From the NCBI RefSeq assembly GCF_900099965.1, contig NZ_FNDJ01000001.1, forward strand, positions 295,766 to 359,765: a stretch of DNA of 64,000 bases. Direction: 5' to 3'. A program made the position numbers and the translations under genes. Source of the stretch: Nonomuraea jiangxiensis (lineage in GTDB: Bacteria; Actinomycetota; Actinomycetes; Streptosporangiales; Streptosporangiaceae). Shown piece by piece: positions 34,370 through 43,900 of this stretch. The notes beneath the pieces are model-generated. The model saw only the letters and a list, made by a program, of their open reading frames with translations. It was not told the origin of the DNA and made no database searches. Numbering within the stretch: the stretch's first letter is position 1; every line of letters starts with the position of its first letter.

Positions 34370-35182
34370 TCACTCCTGGTCGAGGGCCCTTCGCAGGGTC
34401 GCGAGGAAGGCCCGCAGGTCGTCCGGCCCAGCCCCGTCGAGCACCCGCCGCATGACCGCGGCGCCGACGACCACTCCGTCGGCGTGCCGGCCGGCCTCCC
34501 GCGCCTGCTCCGGCGTGGAAATGCCAAATCCTAGCAACACCGGCCGGTCGGTGCCGAGCTTGATCCGCCGCGTCAGCTCCGTCGCCGAGGCGGCGAGGTC
34601 GGCTCGCTCGCCGGTGGTGCCCATGATGGACACGGCATAGACGAACCCGCGGCTGCGGCGCCCGATCTCGGCCAGCCGCGGCTCCGGCGTGGTCGGCGAG
34701 GCCAGCAGGGCCAGCTCGATTCCCGCCGCGGCGGCCACGCCGGTCAGCTCGTCCGCCTCGTGCAGCGGCAGGTCGGGCACGATCAGTCCGGCGACGCCCG
34801 CCCGGCGCAACGCCGCGCAGAACGCCTCGGGGCCGTCGTGCAGCACCAGGTTGTAGTAGGTGCTGGCGACCAGCGGAATGCCCAGGTCGGGCAGCTCGGC
34901 CAGGTCGGCGAGGATCTGCCGGGTGGTCGCGCCCCGGGCCAGCGCCGCGTCGGTGGCCTCCTGGATGGTGGCGCCGTCGAGGGTGGGGTCGGAGAACGGC
35001 AGGCCGACCTCGATCGCGTCCGCGCCGGCGGCGGCGAACGCCCGCAGGTACGCGGTCCAGTCCGGCGTGATCCCTCCGGTGACGTACGGCATGAGCAGCC
35101 GTCGCCCGCCGTCGCGGCGGGCCCGCAACTGCCGCTCGACCGAGCCCTGGTCCAGGGCGGCATTGGAGAGGGAGTTCGTCAT
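34370..35182 (-). CDS. trpA: tryptophan synthase alpha chain
   Basis: The 270-residue TIM barrel cleaves indole-3-glycerol phosphate to indole and glyceraldehyde 3-phosphate. LMPYVTGGITPD (about 30-41), EVGLPFSDPTLDG (about 57-69, with the catalytic Glu of EVGLPFSDP), and the loop residues GTTG (about 195) and LGFGIST are as in the family. It overlaps trpB by 4 bases (ATGA at 35179-35182), which fits the 1:1 complex of alpha and beta chains. The other trp genes (trpE, trpC, trpD) are not in the window. Confidence 0.93.
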   Translation of the reverse strand: MTNSLSNAALDQGSVERQLRARRDGGRRLLMPYVTGGITPDWTAYLRAFAAAGADAIEVGLPFSDPTLDGATIQEATDAALARGATTRQILADLAELPDLGIPLVASTYYNLVLHDGPEAFCAALRRAGVAGLIVPDLPLHEADELTGVAAAAGIELALLASPTTPEPRLAEIGRRSRGFVYAVSIMGTTGERADLAASATELTRRIKLGTDRPVLLGFGISTPEQAREAGRHADGVVVGAAVMRRVLDGAGPDDLRAFLATLRRALDQE

Positions 35183-36390
35183 AGCAGCTCCTTCAAGGTC
35201 GAGACGTCCTTGTCACCGCGCCCGGACAGCGTCAGCAGGACCGTCGAGCCGGCGGGCAACTCGCCGCTCCCCGCCGCGCGGATCACCCAGGCGAGGGCGT
35301 GCGCCGACTCCAGCGCCGGCAGGATGCCCTCGGTGCGCGCCAGCCGTGCCGTCGCGCCGAGCACCTCGTCGTCGGTCACCGTGACGTAGCGGGCCCGGCC
35401 CAGGTCGCGCAGGTGGGCGTGCTCCGGGCCGACGCCCGGGTAGTCGAGCCCGGCGGCGATGGAGTCCGCCTCGATGATCTGGCCCTCGTCGTCCTGCAGG
35501 AACAGCGAGCGGAACCCGTGCAGGACGCCGAGCCGGCCGCCGCTCGCCCCCGCGCCCCCCGCCGCCTCGACACCGACGAACCGCGCCGGGGTGTCCACGA
35601 ACCCCGCGAACGTGCCCGCCGCGTTGGACCCCCCGCCGACGCACGCGACGACGTGGTCGGGCACGCCGGTCACGAGCTCGGCGGCGCACTGGACGCGCGC
35701 CTCCTCGCCGATGACCCGCTGGAACTCCCGGACCATCCACGGGTACGGGTCAGGCCCGACGACCGAGCCGACACAGTAGTGCGAGTCGTCGGTCGTCCCC
35801 ACCCAGTGCCGCATGGCCTCGCTGGTGGCGTCCTTGAGCGTACGGCTGCCGGAGGTCACCGGCACCACCTCGGCGCCCAGCAGGCGCATCCGGAAGACGT
35901 TGAGCGACTGCCGCTCCATGTCGCGCTCGCCCATGAAGACCGTGGCCTCCAGGCCGAGCAGCGCGGCGGCCGTGGCGGTGGCGACCCCGTGCATGCCGGC
36001 CCCAGTCTCGGCGATCAGCCTGCGCCGCCCCATCCGCGTGGCCAGCAGCGCCTGGCCCAGCGCATTGTTGATCTTGTGTGACCCGGTGTGGGTGAGGTCC
36101 TCGCGCTTGAGGTAAAGCTGCACGCCCAGCTCCCCGGACAACCGCCAGGCGGGCGTGAGCGGGGTGGGCCGCCCGACGTGTACGGCGAGCAGCCTCGTCA
36201 GGGCACCCCGGAACCCCGGATCCGCCCAGGCCCCCCGGAACGCCTCGTCCACCTCCCGGCACGCCTCGGCCAGCGACTCCGGCACGTAACGCCCACCGTA
36301 CTCACCGAACCTGCCCCGGGCGGCGGGCTCCCCCATCACCCCGGACCCGGCGACCGAGGCCCGCCAGGCCAGCACGTCTCGCGTCTGCAT
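35179..36390 (-). CDS. trpB: tryptophan synthase beta chain
   Basis: The 403-residue PLP enzyme condenses indole with serine. HTGSHKINN holds the Schiff-base Lys; GAGMHGVATA, the CVGGGSNAAG phosphate-binding loop and the C-terminal LSGRGDKD are all intact. It is the alpha-dependent TrpB1 type. ATG 36390 is preferred (GGGAG, 5-base gap); GTG 36396 is in frame upstream. The gene is preceded by twin GTTCTATAA repeats. An operon of trpBA plus a GntR regulator, away from trpE/C/D, suggests a segment that can be switched independently, perhaps to supply tryptophan or use external indole. Confidence 0.93.
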   Translation of the reverse strand: MQTRDVLAWRASVAGSGVMGEPAARGRFGEYGGRYVPESLAEACREVDEAFRGAWADPGFRGALTRLLAVHVGRPTPLTPAWRLSGELGVQLYLKREDLTHTGSHKINNALGQALLATRMGRRRLIAETGAGMHGVATATAAALLGLEATVFMGERDMERQSLNVFRMRLLGAEVVPVTSGSRTLKDATSEAMRHWVGTTDDSHYCVGSVVGPDPYPWMVREFQRVIGEEARVQCAAELVTGVPDHVVACVGGGSNAAGTFAGFVDTPARFVGVEAAGGAGASGGRLGVLHGFRSLFLQDDEGQIIEADSIAAGLDYPGVGPEHAHLRDLGRARYVTVTDDEVLGATARLARTEGILPALESAHALAWVIRAAGSGELPAGSTVLLTLSGRGDKDVSTLKELL

Positions 36391-36400
36391 GTTCACTCCC

Positions 36401-36430
36401 GTTCTATAATCCTAGAGAGAGTTCTATAAC
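36401..36430. promoter_or_regulatory. twin GTTCTATAA repeats between trpB and the divergent pseudogene
   Basis: GTTCTATAAT (36401-36410) and GTTCTATAAC (36421-36430) are exact 20-base-spaced direct copies except for the last base. Each is nearly palindromic (GTT-CTAT-AAC), as expected for two GntR/UTRA dimers on the same helix face. The plus strand of the first copy contains TATAAT (36405-36410), so the site could also cover a -10 box for the divergent gene. Confidence 0.6.
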
Positions 36431-36439
36431 AGTTTCAGT

Positions 36440-37070
36440 GTGACACAGCCCCCCGGATACGTCACCCCTGCCCGGAAGCCCACAGCCTCGGCCGCGCTCC
36501 GGGCCGTGCCACGGCACCTGTTCGTGCCTCCCGTCGGCATGGCCCTCGCCAAGGACGGCCCCCGCCTGATCGACCAGGACGCCGACCCGGCCTGGTGGTG
36601 GGCCACGGTGTACGGGCCGGACGCCATCGTCACGCAGCTCGACTGCGGCGCGACCGGCATCCGCGAGATGTACGGGCGTTACACCTCCTCCAACTCCGCA
36701 CAAGGGACCGTCGTCGACCTACTCACCCTGCTCGACCCTCAGCCGGGGGCACCGCGTCCAGGAGGTGGGGACGGGCACCGGCTGGACTGCCGCGCTGCTG
36801 TCCCACCTGGCGGGCGAGGACGGCGCGGTGACGTCGATCGAAGTGGACGCCGCGGTCGCCGAGCAGGCGGCGAAGAACCTGGCCGTGACGAGCGTGCCGG
36901 TGCGCCTGCTCGTCGGTGACGGCGCGCTGGGGTGCGCGGACGGGGCGTCGTACGACCGCGTGCACGTCACGTGCGCCGTCCACACGGTACTTATTCGGCG
37001 GTGGCCGACAGAGGAAGTCCATGGCCGGAAGCCGGCGCATCGCCGATGTCGGGGAGATGAAGCCGACTGA
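36440..37070 (+). pseudogene. protein-L-isoaspartate O-methyltransferase-like gene, frameshifted and truncated
   Basis: GTG 36440 starts a frame with RAVPRHLFVPPVGMALA and the following segment typical of actinomycete isoaspartyl-methyltransferase-like proteins. At a run of five Gs (36745-36749) the frame breaks; removing one G restores HRVQEVGTGTGWTAALLSHLAG, the SAM-binding motif, in the second frame (about 36748-36988). After CAVHTV (to about 36988) homology stops and unrelated residues run to 37070. The gene is therefore broken twice: a +1 frameshift and a missing C-terminal third. The G-run could be a sequencing error, but the C-terminal loss cannot. Confidence 0.75.
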
Positions 37071-37086
37071 GATCAGGGCTGTCCGG

Positions 37087-37092
37087 TAGCCT
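37087..37092 (+). promoter_or_regulatory. -10 box for a leaderless transcript
   Basis: TAGCCT lies 6 bases before ATG 37099, and no Shine-Dalgarno is present. This spacing places the transcription start at the A of ATG, as in the leaderless mRNAs common in actinomycetes. No clear -35 was identified. Confidence 0.4.
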
Positions 37093-37098
37093 CGGCTG

Positions 37099-37578
37099 AT
37101 GGCGAAGGTCTTGGTCACGGGGATGTCGGGGACCGGCAAGTCCACCGCGTCAGAGATGCTGGCGGCCCGGGGCCATCGCGCCGTCGACACTGACACCGAC
37201 CAGTGGAGCCACTGGGTGACCCTGCCGGACGGATCCACTGATTGGGTGTGGCGGGAGCAGGCCATCAGCGACCTTCTCGCCAACCACCATGAGGGCGCCC
37301 TCTTCGTGGCCGGCTGCAAGTCCAATCAGGGCCGGTTCTACCCGCAATTCGACCACGTCGTACTGCTCAGCGCTCCCGCTGAGATCATGCTTGCCCGCAT
37401 CGCGACGCGAACCAACAACCCCTTCGGCAAGCGCCCCGAGGAACGTGAAGCCGTCTTGCGCGACCTGGCCAGCGTGGAGCCGCTGCTCAGGGCCACCTCC
37501 ACTGTCGAGATCGACGCTTCCGCGCCGATCGACGAGGTCGTCCGGCAGCTTGAGGAGCTTGCGCGAACGACGCCGTGA
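37099..37578 (+). CDS. small P-loop kinase-like ATPase
   Basis: The 159-residue P-loop protein has Walker A GMSGTGKST (about 8-16), a DTDTDQW segment and a LID-like RIATRTNNPFGKRPEER stretch. It resembles shikimate- or gluconate-kinase-fold proteins annotated as AAA or ATP-binding protein in actinomycetes. Its phosphate acceptor cannot be told from sequence. It starts at ATG 37099 without an RBS (probable leaderless mRNA). It is followed by a hairpin terminator and a convergent nucleotidyltransferase gene. Confidence 0.75.
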   Translation: MAKVLVTGMSGTGKSTASEMLAARGHRAVDTDTDQWSHWVTLPDGSTDWVWREQAISDLLANHHEGALFVAGCKSNQGRFYPQFDHVVLLSAPAEIMLARIATRTNNPFGKRPEEREAVLRDLASVEPLLRATSTVEIDASAPIDEVVRQLEELARTTP

Positions 37579-37586
37579 TCAGTGAG

Positions 37587-37609
37587 TGCCTGCCGATCTC
37601 CGGCAGGCA
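37587..37609. terminator. hairpin between convergent small genes
   Basis: TGCCTGCCG (37587-37595) and CGGCAGGCA (37601-37609) pair perfectly with a 5-base loop. It lies 8 bases after the kinase-like gene and 26 bases before the stop side of the minus-strand nucleotidyltransferase, so it may serve both. Confidence 0.6.
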
Positions 37610-37635
37610 TGTCAGTGGGCGGTGAACCTCGGGGG

Positions 37636-38253
37636 TCAGGGGCGGACGAAGTCCAGTTCGTCTGCTCGCCGGAGGTCCTTGGGGCGGCCCAGGGCGCGGC
37701 GCATCCGGATCAGGTCTTGCCGGGAGACGTAGCGAACTTCCAGGCCGCCCGGGTCGACCGCGACGATCGTCCGGTCGAGGATTTCCCGGACGTGAAGGTC
37801 GCCCCAGGGGAGCGCCGGGGTGCAGCAGTCGCCGCCGGCTCCGGGTGAGGTGAACTGCACCTTGGGGCGGAGAAAGGAATCCGGGTGAGTTGCTAAGGGG
37901 TTGCCTGTTTCGTCGGTGAGCTGGGCGTTGACGGAGGTGAAGGCGGCCGCCAGAGCCGGGGCGTTAGCCGGGGCGCCGTCCCAGAGCAGGTCCAGATCGC
38001 CGGTCAGTTCGGTGGATCCATGCATGATGCCGGCGACCTGCCCGATCACCGCGACTCGGACGCCGTTGCGATGGAGGGCTTCGAGCAGCGGGAACGGGTC
38101 GAACCCGAGGGCGCCGTCCGTGCCGATCGTACCGACGTCGTCGTCGGCGTCCTGGTGGCCCAGGCCGGTGCCCGCCCGGTTGAGGGCCAGTTCACGGGTA
38201 CGCCGTACGGCGGCGCGAAGTCGTTCCAGCGGTTGGTCGATCATCTGATTCAT
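37636..38253 (-). CDS. nucleotidyltransferase-fold protein
   Basis: The 205-residue protein has a minimal nucleotidyltransferase core: VIGQVAGIMHGSTELTGDLD with the G-S and D-x-D metal-binding pattern (about residues 75-97). This is the style of MNT/AbiEii-like proteins and of genes annotated nucleotidyltransferase in actinomycetes. No HEPN or AbiEi partner is adjacent, so a toxin-antitoxin role is not supported. ATG 38253 is chosen at the start of the conserved part; the frame stays open to 38448 without homology. The RBS is weak. Confidence 0.7.
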   Translation of the reverse strand: MNQMIDQPLERLRAAVRRTRELALNRAGTGLGHQDADDDVGTIGTDGALGFDPFPLLEALHRNGVRVAVIGQVAGIMHGSTELTGDLDLLWDGAPANAPALAAAFTSVNAQLTDETGNPLATHPDSFLRPKVQFTSPGAGGDCCTPALPWGDLHVREILDRTIVAVDPGGLEVRYVSRQDLIRMRRALGRPKDLRRADELDFVRP

Positions 38254-38569
38254 GCAACACCGGCCGCACTCATGGCGCACTCGAATTTCTTGAGAAAGAC
38301 AGCTCTCCAGGGTTGCAGGGATAGGCACTCCAGCCTCACCGCTGCCCGATTCAGGCGCAGGTCGCCGAGGAGCCCTTGCATGGCACTTATGCGGCTCAGC
38401 TCGCGCGTGAAAGCCCTGGCGCGGGCTTCCGATCCCCTCCGTGTACACCTGAGAAAACCAGTCGATCAGGAGCCTGACCAGAAGTTACGGTTGCGGCTGG
38501 CTCTCGTCGTTTTCTCGCTGTTCTCGGCCATCCCACGGAACAACGACGGAACAGGGCAGGAGGTTGCTC
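38254..38569. other. 316-bp stretch without a gene
   Basis: Between the nucleotidyltransferase start and the small broken gene at 38570 I see no supported coding frame, RNA gene or repeat. GC content seems somewhat lower than the neighbours. The only clear signal is the AGGAGG (38558-38563) that serves the next gene. Confidence 0.5.
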
Positions 38570-38942
38570 ATGGCGATCCCGAAGAAGGGCTCGCGGCTCA
38601 TCACCGTCGACGGCACCGTATTCCGCTGGCGCGTCCGTCGTAAGCCCACGTACCCAGGGGAACAGTTGGGGCCCGATGACGTTCGCGGTGGAACTGGCCG
38701 GCGCGTCAGGTCGCGTCCTGCTGGTGTCGCTTCCCTGCTCACGGCCGGACGCGTGGTGGGGAGAACGGGCGATGGCCATATGGCCGGCCCTTGTGACGGC
38801 GACCATACGCATGGCGCTCGGTCACGGCTGGGATCCGCGGCATGCAGGCAACGCGTACGAGCTTGCCCTTACTGATGAGGACCTGACCGAGTTGATGAAC
38901 GGCCGACCGCCTGTGTACGACGCCCCGTTCATGCGGAGATAG
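38570..38942 (+). pseudogene. small conserved actinobacterial gene, frameshifted
   Basis: ATG 38570 with a near-perfect RBS (AGGAGG at 38558-38563) begins MAIPKKGSRLITVDGTVFRW, the opening of a small conserved family of unknown function in actinomycetes. At the G run 38657-38660 the frame shifts; dropping one G gives GNSWGPMTFAVELA, the expected continuation, which runs to the stop at 38942 (tail DLTELMNGRPPVY). So a +1 indel splits an otherwise complete gene of about 123 codons. It may be a sequencing error or a recent mutation. Confidence 0.75.
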
Positions 38943-39142
38943 CTTCCTCGGCGACCAGCACGACCGTCCGCTATCAGGCGGCGCAATTCCCCCCTGCTCG
39001 GTTGATCGGAACGGTGGTCAGGTGCGTGTGTACGGTGGCGCAGATGTGCCGGTGTGTGGGACGTCGCGATCGCCCCAGCCCCGGTGGGCGAGAACCGAAG
39101 TCAGCGATCGTCACGGCCTTGGCCGGCGACGACGGTTTTCAG

Positions 39143-39730
39143 CTATCGCAGACCCAATGCCACCTCGATATGCCGAACGACCAGCAGGAGATCCCGCGAG
39201 CCCAGACGTTGTTCAAGCTCGCTCACTCGGGTACCGAGGAATGCACGCTGCGCTTCTGTGAGGACGGCGCCGGAATCCAAGCACTCGCTGACGCATCCGC
39301 TGATCTCCAGGAGAACCGGGTCTGCGGAGGGCAGCAGAAAAGGTAAGCGCTGACGGCGCCAGAACCACAACGCGTGCACCGCAGCTTCCCGGGGAGCTCC
39401 ATACCAGTACCAGCGAGCCTGAAGGTTCGGATTTGCCTCCTCTGCGCGCGGAGATCGCCGGCCTCGCACTTTGGCCTCCCGGCGCCTTGTTGCATAGACC
39501 TGGAGCTCAACCTGCCGGGCAGCACGGCTGGCCTCGATAACATCCAGAGCACGAAGCAGGGCCGCCTCATCGCGTAGAAACCTTCCGGCCCGGGACTCAA
39601 GGAAACTCAGCGTTGCCTCGAATCCGAGTGGCCGATACAACTGCACGCAGGACCGGAACGCTGACACCCGCCATCGGTAGGGCAGGGCAGGGTCACGTAC
39701 CCTACGGGCAAAGTTGCCGAAGCTCACCAA
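39143..39730 (-). CDS. conserved actinobacterial protein of unknown function
   Basis: This 195-residue soluble, Arg-rich, alpha-helical protein opens MVSFGNFARRVRDPALPYRWRV and has a central NPNLQARWYWYGAPREAA segment. Similar proteins occur singly in streptomycetes and relatives as hypothetical proteins. No catalytic motif, signal peptide or membrane helix is visible. The start is TTG 39730 or GTG 39727; neither has a strong RBS. It shares the bidirectional terminator at 39776-39805 region only as upstream neighbour. Function unassigned. Confidence 0.65.
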   Translation of the reverse strand: MVSFGNFARRVRDPALPYRWRVSAFRSCVQLYRPLGFEATLSFLESRAGRFLRDEAALLRALDVIEASRAARQVELQVYATRRREAKVRGRRSPRAEEANPNLQARWYWYGAPREAAVHALWFWRRQRLPFLLPSADPVLLEISGCVSECLDSGAVLTEAQRAFLGTRVSELEQRLGSRDLLLVVRHIEVALGLR

Positions 39731-39775
39731 CGAAGGCTAACGGCGATCATCGGAAGCCCCATCCCCACACAAAGG

Positions 39776-39805
39776 ACCCCGCCTCCCAGCACAGGGAAGC
39801 GGGGT
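39776..39805. terminator. hairpin terminator after the acyl-CoA dehydrogenase gene
   Basis: ACCCCGC-C-TCCC (39776-39787) pairs with GGGA-A-GCGGGGT (39794-39805), with a single C/A mismatch and a 6-base loop. A TTT follows on the plus strand and TCCTTTG on the minus strand. It lies 17 bases downstream of the minus-strand acyl-CoA dehydrogenase stop. Confidence 0.8.
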
Positions 39806-39821
39806 TTCCGCATGTCAGGAG

Positions 39822-40961
39822 CTACTTGGCCAGATGACGACTGATGACCAGGCGCTGGATCTGGTTGGTGCCCTCGAAGATCTGCATGATTTTGGCCTCG
39901 CGCATGTAGCGCTCGACTCGGAACTCGCGGGTGTACCCGTACCCGCCGAACACCTGCACCGCGTCCGTGGTGACCTTCATTGCCGCGTCCGTGGCCACCA
40001 GCTTGGCGATGCTTGCCTGGCGGCTGTACGGGAGGCCGGCGTCGCGGCGGCGGGCGGCGTCGAGGTAGGTGGCGCGGGCGCTGTCGACGCCGGCGGCCAT
40101 GTCCGCGAGGAGGAAGCCGAGGCCCTGGTGGTCGATGATGCGCTTGCCGAACGTCTGCCGCTCCTTGGCGTAGCGGACGGCCTCGTCGAGGGCGGCCTGG
40201 GCGAGGCCGGTGGCGCAGGCGGCGATGCCGAGGCGGCCGGAGTCGAGGGCGCCGAACGCGATCTGCAACCCCTGGCCCTCCTCGCCGATCAGCCGGTCGG
40301 GCTCCAGGAGCGCGCCGTCCCAGTGGGCGCTGGTCGTCGGTACGGCGTGCAGCCCCATCTTCTCCTCGGGCCGCCCGAACGTCAGCCCCTCGGCGGCCCC
40401 CGGCGCCAGGAAGCAGGAGACCCCGCGCGAGCCCTCGCCCGTGCGGGCGAACAGGGCGTAGAAGTCGGCGATGCCGCCATGCGTGATCCACGCCTTGCTG
40501 CCGGTGATCCGGTAGCCGTCCGCCACCCGCTCCGCCCGGCAGGTGAGGGCACCGGCGTCGGACCCGGCCTGCGGTTCCGACAGGCTGTAGCCGCCGATCA
40601 GCCGGCCGGCCAGCATGTCGGGCAGCCACCGCGCGCGCTGCTCCGCCGTGCCGTGCGCGGCCACCGGGTAGCAGGCGAGCGTGTGCACGCTGGTCGCCAC
40701 CGCGACGGCCGCCCAGCGCATCGCCAGCTCCTCGATCACCTGCAGGTAAACCTCGTACGGCTGCGCGCCCCCGCCGAACTCCTCCGGATACGGCAGCCCG
40801 AGCAGCCCCGCCGCGCCCAGCGTGGCGAACAGCCCGTCCGGATACGTCTCGGCCCGCTCATGCTCGTCGACCCGGCGCGCCAGCTCCTTGTCGGCGATCT
40901 CGCGGGTCAGCTCGATGAGGTCCCTGGCGTCCTGGTCGGGAAGCAGCCGGTCGACTGTCAC
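39822..40961 (-). CDS. acyl-CoA dehydrogenase
   Basis: The 379-residue FAD enzyme oxidises an acyl-CoA to the enoyl-CoA. SLSEPQAGSDAGAL and KAWITHGG are the FAD/substrate signatures, RQTFGKRIIDHQ and QVFGGYGYTREFRVERYMREAKIMQIFEGTNQI are typical of the short/branched-chain group, and the catalytic Glu lies in IFEGT. GTG 40961 lies 18 bases after the indolepyruvate oxidoreductase stop, so both are co-transcribed. Together they fit oxidation of an aryl- or branched-chain acyl-CoA made from amino-acid-derived 2-oxoacids. A hairpin terminator follows. Confidence 0.92.
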   Translation of the reverse strand: MTVDRLLPDQDARDLIELTREIADKELARRVDEHERAETYPDGLFATLGAAGLLGLPYPEEFGGGAQPYEVYLQVIEELAMRWAAVAVATSVHTLACYPVAAHGTAEQRARWLPDMLAGRLIGGYSLSEPQAGSDAGALTCRAERVADGYRITGSKAWITHGGIADFYALFARTGEGSRGVSCFLAPGAAEGLTFGRPEEKMGLHAVPTTSAHWDGALLEPDRLIGEEGQGLQIAFGALDSGRLGIAACATGLAQAALDEAVRYAKERQTFGKRIIDHQGLGFLLADMAAGVDSARATYLDAARRRDAGLPYSRQASIAKLVATDAAMKVTTDAVQVFGGYGYTREFRVERYMREAKIMQIFEGTNQIQRLVISRHLAK

Positions 40962-40979
40962 GATCGATCTTCTCCTGGG

Positions 40980-43900
40980 TCATGCGGGATGCGCGGCCGG
41001 TTCGTCCAGCCGGGCGAGGGCGGTGGATGCACGTTCACGGAAGTCGGCTACCCGGGCGAGCTTGATGTTCTCGTACCCGCGGATCAAATCCGGCAGGCCC
41101 GCGATCTCCGTGACGGCTTCGGCGGTGCCCGGGGTGAGGCGGTCGAGGGCGGCGCGCATCAGGTCGCGGTACTCGGTGACGAGCTCGCGTTCGACGCGCC
41201 GCACGTGGGCGTGGCCGAACACGTCGAACGCCGTTCCGCGCAGCACCTTGGCGGCACGCAGGCCGCGGAACACGACGCCGGCCGAGCGGCGCAGCCTGAT
41301 CTTGCGCTTGAGGCCCATGGCGCGCAGCAGCGGCGGGTGCAGCAGCACCGACACGACCGCGTCGGGGCCGAACTCGCGCTCCCGCCTGGCCCGCTCGGCG
41401 GGGTCGAGGTGCAGGCGGGCGACCTCGTACTCGTCCTTGTAGGCCATCAGCTTGTGCAGGCCGCGGGCGTAGGCGAGGGCGATCGCGGTGCCCGCCGCCG
41501 CGCCCGCCCGCTCGGCCGCGACGGCGTGCACACGGCGCACGTCCTCGGCGTACGTACGGGCGTAGGCGGCGTTCTGGTAGCCGGTCAGGTCGGCCACCCG
41601 GGTGGCCACGACCTCCTCCAGCCCCGGGGCGGCGGGTTCGTCGGTGGCGAGGTCGAGCGCCTTGCGTACCGCCTCCGGGTCGGACACGGCGGCGCGGCCC
41701 CAGCGGAAGGCGGCCAGGTTCTGCTCGACGGCGGCCCGGTTGAGGGTGATGGCCTGTTCGACGGACGCGGCGCTGACCGGCAGGCAGCCGAGCTGGTAGG
41801 CGGCGCCGAGCAGCAGCAGGTTGGCCGGCATGTGGTCGCCGAACAGCGCCTCGGCCAGCTCGTGGGCGTCCACGCAGGTGACGCTCCGGGTGACCGACTC
41901 GATCCTGGCGACCGCGTCGGCGTGCCCCGGCACGGGTGCCCGCCCGGTCACCATGGCGGCGGTGGGCACCACGGAGGTGTTCAGCACGGCGACCGTGCGT
42001 TCCGGCGCGGCGACGGCCAGGTTCCCCTCGGCCGCCGCGCCCAGCAGGTCGAACCCGAGGAGCACGTCGGCCGCGCCGCGCGAGGCCCGGGGCGAGCCGG
42101 TCACCGGCCGCCGCGAGAGGCGTACGTCGCTGACCACCGGGCCGCCCTTCTGCGCCAGCCCGGTCTGCTCCAGGCCGGAGGCGTGCAGGCCGTCGAGGTG
42201 GGCCGCCATCTGCAGGATCTGCGAGACGGTGACGACGCCGGTGCCGCCGATGCCGGGCATCCTGATCAGCGCCTCGTCCGGCCGGCTCGCCGGCTCCGGC
42301 GGCTCCACGGGGAGCTCCGTGTCCGTCAGGCGGGCCTTGACGGTGCCCGGCTCGACCAGCAGGAACGACGGGCAGTCGCCCTTGAGGCAGCTCAGGTCGG
42401 AGTTGCAGGACGCCTGGTGGATGCGGGTCTTGCGGCCGTACTCGGTCTCGACCGGCTGCACGGACAGGCACGTGGAGACGTCGCCGCAGTCGCCGCAACC
42501 CTCGCAGACCCGCTCGTTCACCACGACCTTCTGGACCGGTGTGGGCAGTTTGCCGCGCTTGCGCAGCCGCCGCTCCTCGGCCGCGCAGCGGTCGTCGTGG
42601 ATCAGCACGGTCACGCCGTCTAGCGCGGCCAGCTCCCGCTCGACCGCGGGCAGGTCGTCGCGGTGCCGCACGGACGCGTTGTCCGCCAGTCGCACCCCCC
42701 GGTACGTCTCCGGCTCCGGCGTGGTGACCACGATCCGGCGCACGCCCTCCAGCGCCAGCTCCCGCGTCAGCGCCGGCACGTCGAGCCGGCCCTCCGCGCG
42801 CTGCCCGCCGGTCATGGCCACGGCGTCGTTGTAGAGCAGCTTGTACGTCATCGACACCCCGGCCGCCACCGCGGCCCTGATCGCCAGGGAGCCGGAGTGG
42901 TGGAAGGTGCCGTCACCGAGGTTCTGCACGAAATGCCGGTCGGCGGTGAACGGCGCCAGCCCGATCCACTGCGCCCCCTCGCCGCCCATCTGGGTCAGCC
43001 CGATCTGGGTGCCCCGCCCGTGCCCGTCCAGGGCGATCATGGCGTGGCAGCCGATGCCCACGCCGACCAGCGTGCCCTCGGCGGCGCGGGTGGAGGTGTT
43101 GTGCGGGCAGCCCGAGCAGAAGTACGGGGTGCGCGTGGCCACCAGCGGCAGCATCCGGCGCGCGGGGCGCGACACCCGTACGGACTGCCGGGGGAGGCGG
43201 TCCTCGCCCACGCAGGTGGCCACGGCCTTGGCCACGTCCTCGGCGCTGAGGGTGCCGCGTGCGGTCAGGAGCTCCCGGCCCACGACGGCCGGCGTGCGCT
43301 CGCCGCCGTACAGGGCCTGCTTGACGTGCCCCTCCAGGAACGGCACCTTGTCCTCGACCACCAGCACCCGCCCCAGGTCGGCGGTCATGGCGGCCAGCTC
43401 GTCGTACGCCAGCGGGAACGGCATCCCCACCTTGATCAGCCGCAGCCCGAGGCCGTCCATGGCCGCCTCGTCCAGGCCCAGGTCCGCCAGCGCGCGCAGG
43501 ACCACCGCGTACGTGGTGCCGGAGGCGAGGATGCCCAGTGTGGTGTTGCCCGCCCCGTGCGTCACCCGGTTCAGGCCGTGCTCGCGGGCGTAGGCGCGGG
43601 CCAGGTCCAGGCGGCGGGTGTGCATGTCGTGCTCGGCGTCCAGGGCGGCGGCCCCGAGCAGGAGGGGGGTCGAGGGGTTCGGGTCGCCGCCGGGGGCCGG
43701 GATGCCCGCCCGCAGCGGGGCCAGGTCCACGGTGGAGGAGGCGTCGGCGATGTCGGCGACGATCTTCAGGCCGGTCCAGAGGCCGGTGGCGCGCGACAGG
43801 GCGACCGCGTGCAGCCCGAGCTCGATGATCTCGGCGACCGAGCTGGGCGCGAGCAGCGGCATCGACAGGCTCTGGCAGAGCGGCTCGCACGAGCTGGGCA

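Noticed and set aside
37636..38253. Toxin-antitoxin reading of the nucleotidyltransferase gene
   Set aside because: No HEPN or AbiEi-like partner is adjacent, and neighbouring genes are unrelated.
38254..38569. Possible small gene or RNA in the 316-base gap
   Set aside because: No frame with an RBS and typical codon bias, no cloverleaf or repeat found by eye.
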